From contig JAWWNJ010000064.1 in assembly GCA_037176885.1 (NCBI GenBank), positions 744,001-808,000 of the forward strand: 64,000 bases of DNA, in the 5' to 3' direction. This document shows, piece by piece, positions 54,801 to 64,000 of this stretch. The position numbers and the translations under genes are program-made. Positions within the stretch are counted from its first letter, which is position 1. The number at the start of each line of letters is the position of its first letter. Under the pieces are notes generated by a model. The model was not told the origin of the DNA and searched no databases. It was given only the letters and a program-made list of their open reading frames with translations. Source of the DNA: Favolaschia claudopus. Taxonomy: Eukaryota; Basidiomycota; Agaricomycetes; Agaricales; Mycenaceae.

Positions 54801-55220
54801 AAGTCATCAAGTGCCGTAATCCCGTCTGGTTCGCTTCAACAATTCTTTCTTGTATACAGTTCGATAATCACACTCACGATAACACTCTGCTACCCACCAC
54901 GGACTGGAATATTGCCATCGATCCTTCGTCCATAGTCGTTTCCGACAAGTCCGCGACCGTCAAAAACATTCCATACTATGCCTGGGCGCCGGGGTCCGTG
55001 TTCAGATTTTCCTTATGCTTGCGTTTCTGAGCCAACCTCCAGCTCGTCTCCCGTCACAATGACAGCCAATGCGTGCTTGATTCAATGGGGTCTTGCAAAC
55101 AACACGGCAAGCCAACCACCAACCAGTCCCAACACCTGTCTTGGAAATCATTTCAAGGTGAATCTGGTTCCGTTTGCCGCGGCGAAATTGCGTTTGGGGG
55201 AGATCCCAGTGATGAAGTAA
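51823..55220 (+). CDS. Secreted GH127-type beta-L-arabinofuranosidase
   Basis: Glycoside hydrolase of the GH127 (former DUF1680) type, which removes beta-L-arabinofuranose from plant cell-wall glycans and glycoproteins. A signal peptide (MKFLTLNTVAFATLASASS) indicates secretion. Conserved blocks appear in order: IPTGSIKPLGWALNQAQIQA, VNGSIWVEGGSIEYSEMHES, FLDWTLDHQGEDGWLGPEP, IPRLPWPRYLLLMGLTQYAE, LGFQFDYQFVRWEELVLSLQ, THGVNTAEALKSEALAFRFT, DMLYKYHGRASGTFSADEH, GTELCAVVEQIFSLALIYQM, PNSNVFGFEPNYPCCTVNHP. The Glu and Cys of TELC and the two adjacent Cys of PCCTVN match the Zn-binding/nucleophile set known from bacterial GH127. It ends FAAAKLRLGEIPVMK at 55220. Some eighteen short introns were crossed. 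One (54419-54475) fits only as GC-AG. The gene looks complete. Confidence 0.88.
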
Positions 55221-55809
55221 ACGGTTGAGCCAGTATGGAAATCTTCCGCATGTAAAATCATCTTGTCGAAGGAAATGATCTCGCTGCACATTCTGTCTCA
55301 CCGCACGTTCGCAGAATTTTCAACCACGGGCAAACATGCGCATACAAGAGTTGAACCTTCCATCACACGGTGACGTCAGCACTACCCTTTTTCTCCTGTT
55401 CCCCCATCTGGCTGGTCGCGAGCGCTACTTGAAATCAATCTTGGGTCTTGAGCTTGAGCGTCTGTGAACGTCATTGGAATCCCAATCTAAGCTGGTCGCG
55501 TTTCAATGGTTTTGATTTTTTTTTTTTTGCCCAGCATGATCCCGCTTCCAAAGTTCGACTCGGAGAACAATCACCGCCGTTTTTGGGGTTCTCCAATTCC
55601 ATCTGCTTTCCAACTGATCTTGTCCGGGACGCTTATGCGCGAAGTAAGATGCGTCGGCACTGCCCTGTGTGGCAACCGGACCTTGGTTCTTGTTTTGCGG
55701 ACCTTATCCGGGCTTGAATCATAGAGTCTCTCTTCGAGCCATTGAAACGTATAAATGACACCATTCCTGCATTGGCCGTCTGCCCAGAATTTTTTTACTC
55801 TCCTCACAA
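55221..55809. other. Intergenic region with a T12 run
   Basis: No gene was recognised. An uninterrupted T tract lies at about 55516-55527, and a TATA box at 55750-55756 belongs to the next gene. Confidence 0.4.
55750..55756 (+). promoter_or_regulatory. TATA box of the IDO-family gene
   Basis: TATAAAT, 54 bases before the ATG at 55810, within acgtataaatgac. Confidence 0.45.
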
Positions 55810-57304
55810 ATGCTTTCCTGGTTATCGTCGACCTGGGCCTCTCCGTCAAATGACTGCCGTTTGGTGAATCATTCCACAAAAATTTTACAAGACCCCTCAA
55901 ACCATCCCGCCATGAAATGTCTTCGCGATCTCATTCTGGGAGGAGGCGGAACTTGGCCGCCGACGGCCACGTACGATGATACATGGCCTGCCCCCTTGAG
56001 AGCGTACGACTCTGTATTTCGGGCCATGGAAAGACTCCTTCCCGTAGAAGAGTCTTCACTGGATCCCTCCAGTAACCGACAAATCATCGACGCATTTCGC
56101 GCTCGTATGCGACAAGAACTTGTCCAACGCGTCTGCATTCCGGAAGTCGTGCAAACGTTGGAAGAATGGCAGTCGCAGAGCGACGCTCAGTCTGCGTGGC
56201 TGGGATTCTTCACTTGCGTATCATTTCTTCGACACGCCTACCGGTGCGCTTGTTGTCTCTGTTTTTCTTTGCTCACTCTGACGCAATTTAGCTGGGGAGT
56301 GACCCCCATTGTCAGTGTTGCGCAAACTGAAACTTCCGTTGACATACCTCCTGAATTAAATGTTCCGTGGGCAGCCATACAGCGACGATTTGGAATTTCG
56401 TCTCCAAGCGGTTGCATGACGTCGATCTGCTATAGCAATCTGACCTCGAAAGATCACCTCCAATACAGTATAACCACCGGCATGCCCGAGCTACACCGTT
56501 CAACTGAATACTGGAATACTAAGCTCGTCACTGACATGGAAGTCAAAGTAAGCTATAACTAGCCTCAAACGAAAACACGGCTGATCCCCCCCGCGTCAGA
56601 TCCTCCCCGTTTATCACCTTTTCGCACAAGCAATCGCATGCATAGACACAGGAGATCCAGGCGGTGCGCACAAGGCTCTCCATTTAGCCAACGACACCTT
56701 GCGAGACGCTATGAAATATTTCTTCAACACTATGGTCGAGGCGAAGATCTCACATACCGTGTGGATGGTAAGTTTTGTTTCATGTATTCTCCCATACGCT
56801 CAATGACACGTCAAGGCGTACGTTCAAGGCTTCCAAGGGTGGGCTCTTGAGAGCGTCGACGGCATTTCAGGTGGCCAAAGTTTGATCTTTCGGACGCTGG
56901 ATTCCTTCCTCGGTATCAGACCGTGGCCGACGGAAGAGAAAGAGCGACTTCATATTCCAGAATCTCAAAGAAGGTGGCTGAATTGTCTCCGCAACTACGA
57001 TATACGAGCTGTGGCGAAGGACCGAGGCCATGACCAAGTAACAGCAGAATTAGATGATCTCGTCAAACAGCTTCGGGTAAGATGATTAAAACTTCTTTCA
57101 AGATTTAATTGATCTGATTCGCGTCTTCTTTGAAAGCTCTGGAGAATGGGACATATGCGACGCATGCAACCGTATGAATCTGTCCATCGTCCTGAGAGGA
57201 AAACGATGACCGCCGGGATATCGGTTGTTGATGCTTCGAACGAGGAGCAAATGATTTCACATCTGAAGCAAGAGCTTGGACGACGTCTAGCACAGACAGT
57301 ATAG
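55810..57304 (+). CDS. Indoleamine 2,3-dioxygenase family haem protein
   Basis: Member of the IDO family; true IDOs open the indole ring of tryptophan as the first step of the kynurenine pathway. The first exon starts MLSWLSSTWASPSNDCRLVN and includes DLILGGGGTWPPTATYDDTW and a helical stretch. Later exons read WGVTPIVSVAQTETSVDIPP, VPWAAIQRRFGIS, HLFAQAIACIDTGDPGGAHK and the diagnostic block ISGGQSLIFRTLDSFLGIRP, matching the SGGQS...LD..LG signature. The last exon contains LWRMGHMRRMQPYES, whose His is in the place of the proximal haem ligand. The stop is at 57304. Five short introns are used. The N-terminal half is less conserved than I would expect for a housekeeping IDO, so it may be one of the divergent fungal IDO types with low tryptophan activity. 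Confidence 0.78.
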
Positions 57305-57421
57305 ACTAGAGCATTATTCCCATATTTTATTTCCTAATATGGATCTGGGCGTTGAGTATGAGTGATGGATGTTACGTGATTTGACCGACTCCATTTTTTT
57401 TCTTCTTCCGCGCCTACCACA

Positions 57422-59390
57422 ATGGCCACCCTCCTCCCTCCGCCCAAGCGTGTCAAAGTGTACCATGGTGTCCCGGAGCCAGAGCCAGTGCCTCAAGCTC
57501 CTTCATCGAATATTGTCGTCCAGTTTGTTTCTGAAGATGACGGCCAACCATTAGCACCAGCCGTTAATCTGCCGGCGAACCTTTCTCGAGAAGCTTTGGA
57601 GGGATTGCTGAATAAACTAAGCCCGCAGGTGCGTGCTGCGCACCCTCTTCGTCCTCCGATCTCACTGTTGCAGCTCAGGAAGATCCTGTACCATTTTCTT
57701 TTCATGTGCAACTGCCCGAAGACGATGTCAAGATCCCCGGGGCACCAACACGAATAGTCATCTCCAAATCTATTGAGGACGATATCTTGAAACATCCACT
57801 AAACTCGCGATCGTTCACCGAAGAAGATGTGTTTGTAGTGCATTGCTCGCCTCAAAGCGTATTTCGTGTCCGGCCGCCCACGCGGTGTTCTTCCACTCTG
57901 TCTGGTGCGCCCTACTACTCTGTTAAAGGTCCTTCTATAAATTTTGTGTGTTTTCAGGGCATTCATCTCCGATACTATGTGCCTCGTTCTCGCCAACTGG
58001 AAATTTTCTTGCCACAGGATCTGGAGATACTACTGCTCGTCTGTGGAATCTAGGCACTGAAATGCCATCACATACATTATCTGGGCATAAGGGCTGGGTG
58101 CTCTGTGTGGAGTGGGAGGCTATGGAGCGGAAATTGGCTACGGGAGGGCACGATGGACATGTCCGTTCTAAACTCTCTGTTTATTCTTTGTCCTGATTAT
58201 TTGCATCTTGAAACAGGTTAGAATATGGGACCCGAAGACCGGAAAACCCGTTGGCGATGCCTTGAAGGGTCACACAAAGTGGATAACGTCCTTATGCTGG
58301 GAGCCAATACACTTGTGCGGAACTGTTGTATTCGATATCGTATAAATGCTAATAAATGTCCCAGAAATCCCTCAGCTCCGCGATTGGCATCCTCTTCAAA
58401 GGATAACACCGTCCGCGTATGGTCCCTTCTCACCCGTAGGGTAGAATATACGCTGGGTGGGCACACCGCCAGCGTCAATGTCGTTAAATGGGGCGGAGTC
58501 GGCACTGGAGTATTATATACAGCGAGCAGCGATCGTACAGTGCGTGTATGGGATGCTGAAGCAGTGATTATACTTTCTACCTTCTTGTGATATGCGCGCG
58601 ATCTCAGTTCGTCTCAGGGTCGACCTCTGCACACACTCAAAGACCATGCTCATTGGGTTACCACGCTTGCCCTCAACACCGACTTTGTTCTGCGGACGGG
58701 TCCTTTTGATCACACCGGAAAGAAACCGACATCCGATGAAGAGGGTGATCTTTTGTCCAATTTCGGTGTTCAGCAATATTGAGATCTTTCTAGCACAGAA
58801 ACTTGCGCTTGAGCGTTACACCGCTGTCCTCAGCACGACACCAGAACTTCTCATCTCTGGCTCAGACGACCATACACTATTCCTTTGGTCTCCGTTCCCA
58901 AACAACCAACCCACTGCCGCCTCAGCCGCACCCTCAACGAAGACAAAGCCGCTAGGGCGTCTCGTCGGCCATTCCCTACAGGTGTCGCACGTTTCGTTTT
59001 CCCCAGATGGTCGTTGGGCTGCATCGGCATCTTGGGACTCTTCTGTCCGGATATGGGAGGGCCGAACGGGAAAGTATGTGGCCACTCTACGTGGTCATGT
59101 CGGTGCCGTATATCGTGTTGCGTGGAGTGCTGATAGTCGGGGTGTCGTCAGTTGCGGGAAGGATAGCACCGTCAAGGTCTGTTGATTGCATTTCTTCTCT
59201 AGCGCGCGCTCACCCGGTGCAGACCTGGGACCTGAAAACGTACAAAATAAGGAACGATCTGCCTGGACACACGGACGAGGTGTACTGCGTCGACTTTGTC
59301 GCGGATAAAATCGTCAGCGGAGGGCGAGACCGGACGGTCAAAATGTGGGCCCTCTCATTATCATCCTCGTCGATTTGCGCTCACTTCTAG
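57422..59390 (+). CDS. RSA4: Notchless homologue / ribosome assembly protein RSA4
   Basis: WD40 protein of the 60S ribosome assembly pathway; its N-terminal domain binds the AAA-ATPase Rea1/Midasin to drive removal of assembly factors. It starts MATLLPPPKRVKVYHG and has the NLE domain (IVVQFVSEDDGQPLAPAVNL; LSREALEGLLNKL). WD repeats follow: HSSPILCASFSPTGNFLATG, GWVLCVEWEAMERKLATGG, IWDPKTGKPVGDALKGHTKW, LASSSKDNTVRVWSLLTR, VLYTASSDRTVRVWD, GRPLHTLKDHAHWVTTLALN, LLISGSDDHTLFLW, VSFSPDGRWAASASWDSSVR, VVSCGKDSTVKVWDLKTYKI and KIVSGGRDRTVKMW. About eight introns interrupt it. The end at 59390 adds some 12 residues (ALSLSSSSICAHF) after the usual final Trp, which may be real or an unrecognised last intron. 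It converges on RBM18. Confidence 0.9.
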
Positions 59391-59449
59391 ACGTTAGATG
59401 GAAAAACTAAACCCCAAAAAATCTGCATTGTACATTCGTGTGTTTACAT

Positions 59450-60651
59450 TCATGACCCTGGCGGGATCGAAGGTCCATCATCCTGGTTGGAATTTGGGAC
59501 ATCCTTCTGTGCAATTTTCTCCTTCGGTTTTCCCAATTTTATGCCTGTCAAGGCGCCAGCTTTACGAGTTGACCCGGTTCCTTTCGGGCCGCTGCCCAGG
59601 GTCCTCAAACCCTTCGGCTCTACTGCACGAGAGTGAACGGGTAATGAGGGCAGCGGCGGTGCAGACCTGCGCTGAGCTGTTCGCTGCATTTCGTTTGGCG
59701 TTTTTCCAAACTGGGAAGCTAACGAAGAATCTGAAGGGATTGGTTTCGCTGGTAGAGAGGGATTGTATGGTAGCGAAGACGACGAGGAATGAGTTTCCGA
59801 TGATTTGGTCCGCTCCATCTGCCGCAGCTTTGCCTCCATCATCGCTATCTTGTCACTCGTTCTGCGGAATCATTGAGTACGCTACACGATGATCCAGAAA
59901 CCTAAAGACCAACCCTTCATTCCTATTCCCTGGTCCACTCTTGATCATACTGAGTGTCGTAGGTCGCCCGGACTCAGCCATGATCTTCCTATGTCGCGAG
60001 CTACCGGTTGTCGGCGCGCTGAGGTCGATTGGGGCTTGCTGTGCGAGCGTGACAATAAGTTTACGGCCACGGAGAAGTTTGTTGTGAGTCGTGCTCAAGG
60101 CTCTCAATGCATCCTACATCGGCGCAGCACAAAATCAGCATCACGAGAAGTTGTTGCTGATGTTCCTCCCCGGGTCACTTTCGTATTCAATGATTTTTGA
60201 GATCGACGTTCACAGAACGAAAGCAAATAGAAACGGGCCCGGGTGATGAGAACATGTTGGATGCATGAAAAGGGGACTGGAAGCTCACGTCTTTACTCCC
60301 GTATTCCACAAAGGCGTATCCACGAGGCTTGCCTTTGAGAACTCCGGCTTTGTGGAAGAGAAAATCGAGATGTGTGATTCTCCCGAATTTGGAAAAGATT
60401 TGAAGCAGCGAATATCTGTTGTTCTATGGTTGGTTTGCAGTTAACAGTAGCATTGTAGGATCGCACTCGTCGACGGTCGGATGCAGATTGCCAACGTAGA
60501 GACGATCTTGCAATAATTGTCGTGATTGAGCGGCTAGCGTGCTTGAGGAAGCCTGGGGTAAGGGCTCTTCTATATGTGTTGGATGCGAGAGATAATGGTC
60601 TAAAGAATCGTCTTGGGGGGTATCGAAGGAAGCCTCAGCTTCAATATCCAT
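59450..60651 (-). CDS. RBM18: RRM protein, RBM18-like
   Basis: RNA-binding protein with one RRM, resembling metazoan RBM18 in length and layout. The start is ATG 60651 (MDIEAEASFDTPQDDSLDHY). RNP2 is DRLYVGNLHPTVDE. The next exon has YSLLQIFSKFGRITHLDFLF and HKAGVLKGKPRGYAFVEYG, where RGYAFVEY is RNP1. The third RRM part (ALRALSTTHNKLLRGRKLIV) is followed by VTLAQQAP. The C-terminal exon begins KIAMMEAKLRQMER, matching the helix after the RRM in RBM18, and continues Ser/Pro-rich to the stop at 59450. The HKAG.L.G.PRGY block is particularly RBM18-like. The biological role of RBM18 is poorly known. It shares a 193-base divergent promoter with SEC20. Confidence 0.85.
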
Positions 60652-60844
60652 GGATTAGCAGTGTTGAGCGTTCAAAACAAGAGGGTGACTGTCCTGTGAC
60701 GTGACCAACATCACCACGACCTTGACACTTACCTCCACGTTGAACACGCGATTCCACGACCTATTCCTAACAATTGGAAGTGCGAAACGTATATAACTGC
60801 CCCCAACTCTTCTCGCGAATACTATCAAGCCTTGAAACCTCAAA
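60652..60844. promoter_or_regulatory. Bidirectional promoter RBM18/SEC20
   Basis: Only 193 bases separate the two start codons. TATATAA at 60790-60796, about 50 bases before the SEC20 ATG, is the probable rightward core promoter; no clear TATA box serves RBM18. Confidence 0.5.
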
Positions 60845-61985
60845 ATGGCGCCTCTCCCCAATACTTTCGACGACGAGACTTTGCAACTCATCGCAACAGC
60901 TCAGCGTCATGAAAAGGATCTAGCAGAGTTCCAAATACCCCGACTACGCGCATGCAAAGGGCCCCTCTCTACGCAACAAAATCTTGCATCCGAAATGCGT
61001 GAAGACATGGACACGTTTGGGCGTCATATCGAGGTCTGTTCATTGTCCGTTTGCCTTGAGGCTGCCCTAAAGTCTCATCAAAAGACGTTAGATTTTCTTG
61101 TTGACGACCAAAAGGGACCCAAGAATCGGAGAGAGTTGAGAGATATTGTGGATGGTCTCAAAGACAGTTTGGCGAAGTAGGTTTACCTCAAATATCGGTC
61201 GAGTCCCGTTAATTCTCACCCGACGCCGTAGCCTACGCAGGGAAGGCAGGACAGCGTTACTCGAATCCAAGCGGACCATCGACTCTCTTAGCAAGTCTCA
61301 TCGCGAAGAGTTACTCAGTTCATCTGCCGTTTCGGAGAAGCACGACACTAATGAAAAAGTTTCTGACGACGCGCTCATGGCGGCCAGCGACAATGTTACA
61401 GAAGCTATGCAACGAACAATGACCCTTATGCAGGGCGAACTCGAACGCTCGGTGCTCTCTTCACAGATGCTAGGTATATTGGATCACATCTCCCTTCGTC
61501 CTCAACTCTCAATTCCTCCTCTAGCTGATTCAACAGCTACTCTGCGGTCCGCATCAAGCACTCACGACACCCTTACCACCGTCATGGACACCTCGAAACA
61601 GCTCATCACAGCACTGGAAAAGGCAGACTGGCTTGACAGGATACTCGTATTTTCCGCCCTTGCCTTTTTCCTCCTGGTCGTGCTCTTCATCTTGAAGCAA
61701 CGCATCTTTGACCGGGGGATGCGTTTTGCGTTCTGGTGGGCGCGCTTCATACCAGATTTCAGTGGTGATGACCAGCTGTTGAGTATGGAGAAGGGGTCGG
61801 CTACAGCATTGTCAAGTACAATTGCCACTAGCGTCACATCTGCTGCGTCTATCCTGGCAAGCTCGTCTCCTGTAGAGCCTTCAGTCGTGTCGGAATCTAC
61901 TCTAATCGAGGTTGTCTCGGATATCATTGATGTTACAGATACATCTACCACCACCCCAGACCCAACTGTACACGTTGAATTGTAA
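60845..61985 (+). CDS. SEC20: SEC20-type SNARE (BNIP1 family)
   Basis: ER Q-SNARE acting in Golgi-to-ER retrograde fusion, receiving the COPI vesicles whose coat includes the alpha-COP coded at 4-8 kb. It starts MAPLPNTFDDETLQLIATAQ. Two introns (near 61033-61073 and 61180-61231) precede a long last exon. The Sec20 signature is the helix with LRSASSTHDTLTTVMDTSKQ followed by LITALEKADWLDRILVFSAL, then a membrane anchor (AFFLLVVLFILKQRIFDRG). About 80 residues follow the anchor, Ser/Thr-rich and lumenal. The ER retrieval signal HDEL of yeast Sec20 is not present; the protein ends VHVEL, which keeps the final Glu-Leu. The exact acceptor of the first intron is uncertain. Confidence 0.85.
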
Positions 61986-62215
61986 TTTGTCCTTATCTTA
62001 TTCGCAGAGGTGTGAGCCATTGAACCAAGGTAACCAGTTTTTACACATCTTGCGAACTTTTAAAGCGACAATTCGGCCGAAATGGATCCTAATTCGGCTC
62101 CGGCATTTGCCGTCCACCTGGGCTTGCCTTGAACCAGACCACTGACACTCTGGCTACCCTCGCAATCAACCCATTTCGCCGTCGCATTCAGTTGCTTCGA
62201 TCCATTTCAACTCTC

Positions 62216-62812
62216 ATGCCGCGTACCTCAACCAAAGATACCGACTCGCCTATTTACTTTGAGTCACCAGCCGACCTAGCCTCCTGGTTCAAGAAAAACC
62301 ATGCGAAACAGACTGAACTCTGGGTCGGATACTACAAGAAACACACGGGGCGGCAAAATTTAACTTGGCCTCTGGCTGTTGACGAAGCGCTGTGCGTTGG
62401 CTGGATTGACGGTGTTAAAAAGAGCGTCGATGCCGATCGCACAATGCAGCGTTTCACACCGCGCACGGCCAAGAGCCATTGGAGTAAGGTTAATGTCGCC
62501 AAGTATCAACAACTCGACACGGTCGGACGCATTCAAGAGGCAGGCCGCGCGGCCTTCGCACGTCGCACAGAGGCGAATACTGCGCAGATGAGTTTCGAAC
62601 GGGAAGCGATTCCATTGTCGGACGCGTTTGCGGCTAAACTGAAGGAAAACCCTGTTGCTGCTGAGTGGCATGCAAAGCAACCGCCGGGCTACCGGCGTAG
62701 TGCGGAGGATTGGGTGATGAGCGCCAAGCAGGAGGCGACTCGTGAACGGCGAATGGAGAGTCTGATCGAAAGCGCGGCGGATGGGCTTCGTGTGCCACAT
62801 TTGCGCCGCTAA
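62216..62812 (+). CDS. YdeI / OmpD-associated family protein
   Basis: Single-exon gene for a 198-residue protein. It starts MPRTSTKDTDSPIYFESPAD and contains LASWFKKNHAKQTELWVGYY, LTWPLAVDEALCVGWIDGVK and RFTPRTAKSHWSKVNVAKY. The blocks W..Y.KK, EALC.GWIDG and RF.PR...S.WS..N are the hallmarks of the bacterial YdeI family. It ends with a basic helix (GYRRSAEDWVMSAKQEATRE). In bacteria the family is linked to resistance to membrane-active peptides, but the biochemistry is unknown. It is intronless among intron-rich neighbours and its closest known relatives are bacterial, so acquisition from bacteria is possible; the family is, however, widespread in fungi. The frame is open ~30 codons upstream of the chosen ATG. 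Confidence 0.85.
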   Translation: MPRTSTKDTDSPIYFESPADLASWFKKNHAKQTELWVGYYKKHTGRQNLTWPLAVDEALCVGWIDGVKKSVDADRTMQRFTPRTAKSHWSKVNVAKYQQLDTVGRIQEAGRAAFARRTEANTAQMSFEREAIPLSDAFAAKLKENPVAAEWHAKQPPGYRRSAEDWVMSAKQEATRERRMESLIESAADGLRVPHLRR

Positions 62813-63511
62813 GGTTGGTCTGCTTCTTTCTCTGTTAATTTCGATATGCTCAATGTTTTTCTTTCCCTAGACCCAGATGTGCCTGGTTGAAGCTGAGCAC
62901 CGACTTGAACGCTACACCGTGCGACTCGTAGCTCTCTGTCGCGAAGAAACACTCGACCTCGCCTACCGGACATCGGGCTTGCTCGTTCTGCCCATACACT
63001 GGGTCAAGAACCGCGCTGGCACGAAAAGCATTGGGAAATGCCGCCTTGTGCTCCGCACCAGGAGGTTGAGAGCGGCAACAGCGCGAACGCTCTCATCTCA
63101 TTCGTTGGCGTCGAATGTCATCCCGCCTGTAACCTGCTGCCATTCTGAAAATTCATCGCAATTGATATTTGAAGCTTCGATCTTGCCGGCTTACTCTCCA
63201 GATGTATCATGACATGATCCAGATTCCAGATATATGCACTTTGGCGACTGCACCGGCGCTGGTTGATGGGATCGTGGATAATGCATCCTCTGTTGGTCTG
63301 CTGCGACGATCATTTCCGCCCTCAAGTCATTCCAAAATGTCGCAGAGACGTTGGATAAACGCAGCCTTTGAGATCTACTTACTAGCACCTGGTCTGTTTG
63401 AGACTGGACAAAATCTTTTTGCTCTATGAGTTCAATACAATACAAACGCTCCGTACAAACCTGTCACCGGTCATTCTAAAGTCTATCAAATGAATCTATG
63501 TTTCGCTTGTC
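62813..63511. other. Intergenic region with unassigned frames
   Basis: About 700 bases between the YdeI-family gene and the convergent hydrolase gene. Overlapping short frames occur on both strands (for example 62877-63212 plus and 63191-63445 minus), none with a recognisable family. Confidence 0.35.
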
Positions 63512-64000
63512 TCAGAGTTTATAAACACTGTAATCGTCAGGGTTCAGGATCGAAAAGATACGCTCGGCAAGCTTGAAAGGTTGTTCTTCGACCACCTGTC
63601 GCAATCATGGTCAAAGAATTGATATGAATGTTAGTTCATCCCGACGGACCTGATGTCCAGCGCCAGGAATCCCTGTTATCGATGTCAATCTGCCATTTTT
63701 CAGGCTGACGACAGCTGCAGCGACACTACGCGCAGTGAAGGCGAACGTAGCAAGAGCAGAGCTATCACTTACAAAGGACTTTTCCCTCCAAATATGCCGT
63801 GTACGGGATGTGTGCGGCAGAGATCAGATAGAATTGACGGAGTGTCATACTGCGAGGAAGCACAGGAAGACGCTTCTCGAGGTTGCAAATGAGACCATCT
63901 GGTCTTCACCCCCGCTGTGACGACTTGGTGAGTTGTCATCGACGGTTCCACCAAAATAATCATAGGATGGCGGTGAAGATCCATGCCCACTGTTGCCAGA
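63512..64000 (-). CDS. Alpha/beta hydrolase, C-terminal part (runs off the right edge)
   Basis: Only the 3' end of this leftward gene is in the window. Reading back from the stop at 63512, the last exon gives VVEEQPFKLAERIFSILN, preceded across an intron (GTCCGT donor) by AAAVVSLKNGRLTSITGIPG and AGHQ. The GAGH motif carries the catalytic His of alpha/beta hydrolases. Further upstream HPVHGIFGGKSPF has the usual position of the acid-loop strand, and PMIILVEPSM lies near 63960, a stretch common in fungal members. The nucleophile elbow must be beyond 64000. The intron pattern upstream of 63780 is uncertain. The substrate is unknown. Confidence 0.65.

Noticed and set aside
54981..55032. Apparent early stop in the GH127 gene (frame ending SLCLRF)
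   Set aside because: A 49-base GT-AG intron (GTCCGT donor after WAPG, acceptor CTCCAG) continues into SSPVTMTANACLIQWG, the conserved family C-terminus.

Overview
The window is nuclear DNA of a mushroom-type fungus (Basidiomycota, Agaricomycetes). The genes are dense, lie on both strands and are cut by many introns of about 40-65 bases. They include families I know mainly from Agaricomycetes: DUF6534 membrane proteins, WW-like multi-pass membrane proteins and small 4-TM proteins. Housekeeping genes typical of eukaryotes fix the kingdom: alpha-COP, RPN3, a TFIIIC subunit, Notchless/RSA4 and SEC20. I found no rRNA, tRNA, CRISPR array, transposase or reverse transcriptase.

Layout. 0-3.5 kb: a secreted FAD-linked oxidase in 14 exons and a small AT-hook-like protein. 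4-10.9 kb (minus): coatomer alpha subunit and a FEN1/XPG-like nuclease. 11-24 kb is an accessory stretch of membrane and small unknown proteins: two WW-like multi-pass proteins of one superfamily on opposite strands, a tandem pair of tiny acidic proteins sharing their last exon, one 4-TM protein (copy A) and a DUF6534 protein. 24-27 kb (minus): an NDUFAF2-type complex I assembly factor and proteasome subunit RPN3. 27-30 kb (minus): 4-TM copies B and C. 32-33.3 kb (minus): a KN-type homeodomain factor. A gene-poor 2.5 kb stretch follows. 35.8-38.3 kb (minus): a PNS1/SLC44 transporter. 38.9-41.2 kb (minus): an NmrA-like reductase and its truncated pseudogene. 42-46 kb: TFIIIC TPR subunit. 46-50.8 kb (minus): a flavin monooxygenase and a PHD-like/chromo-like chromatin protein. 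51.8-57.3 kb: a secreted GH127-type beta-L-arabinofuranosidase and an indoleamine-2,3-dioxygenase-family protein. 57.4-62.8 kb: RSA4, RBM18, SEC20 and a YdeI-family protein. The right edge cuts an alpha/beta hydrolase.

The genes do not form one pathway. Basal functions are represented (COPI and ER SNARE traffic, proteasome, Pol III transcription, ribosome assembly, complex I assembly), mixed with a secreted oxidase and a plant-cell-wall hydrolase. The parts most worth a second look are the tandem pair of tiny proteins, the local duplications of membrane proteins, the NmrA gene/pseudogene pair, and several introns whose best reading-frame solution needs a GC-AG (once a GA-AG) boundary.

Exon boundaries were read by eye from GT/GC...AG signals, frame continuity and family resemblance. 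Coordinates for multi-exon genes are start codon to stop codon and include introns.
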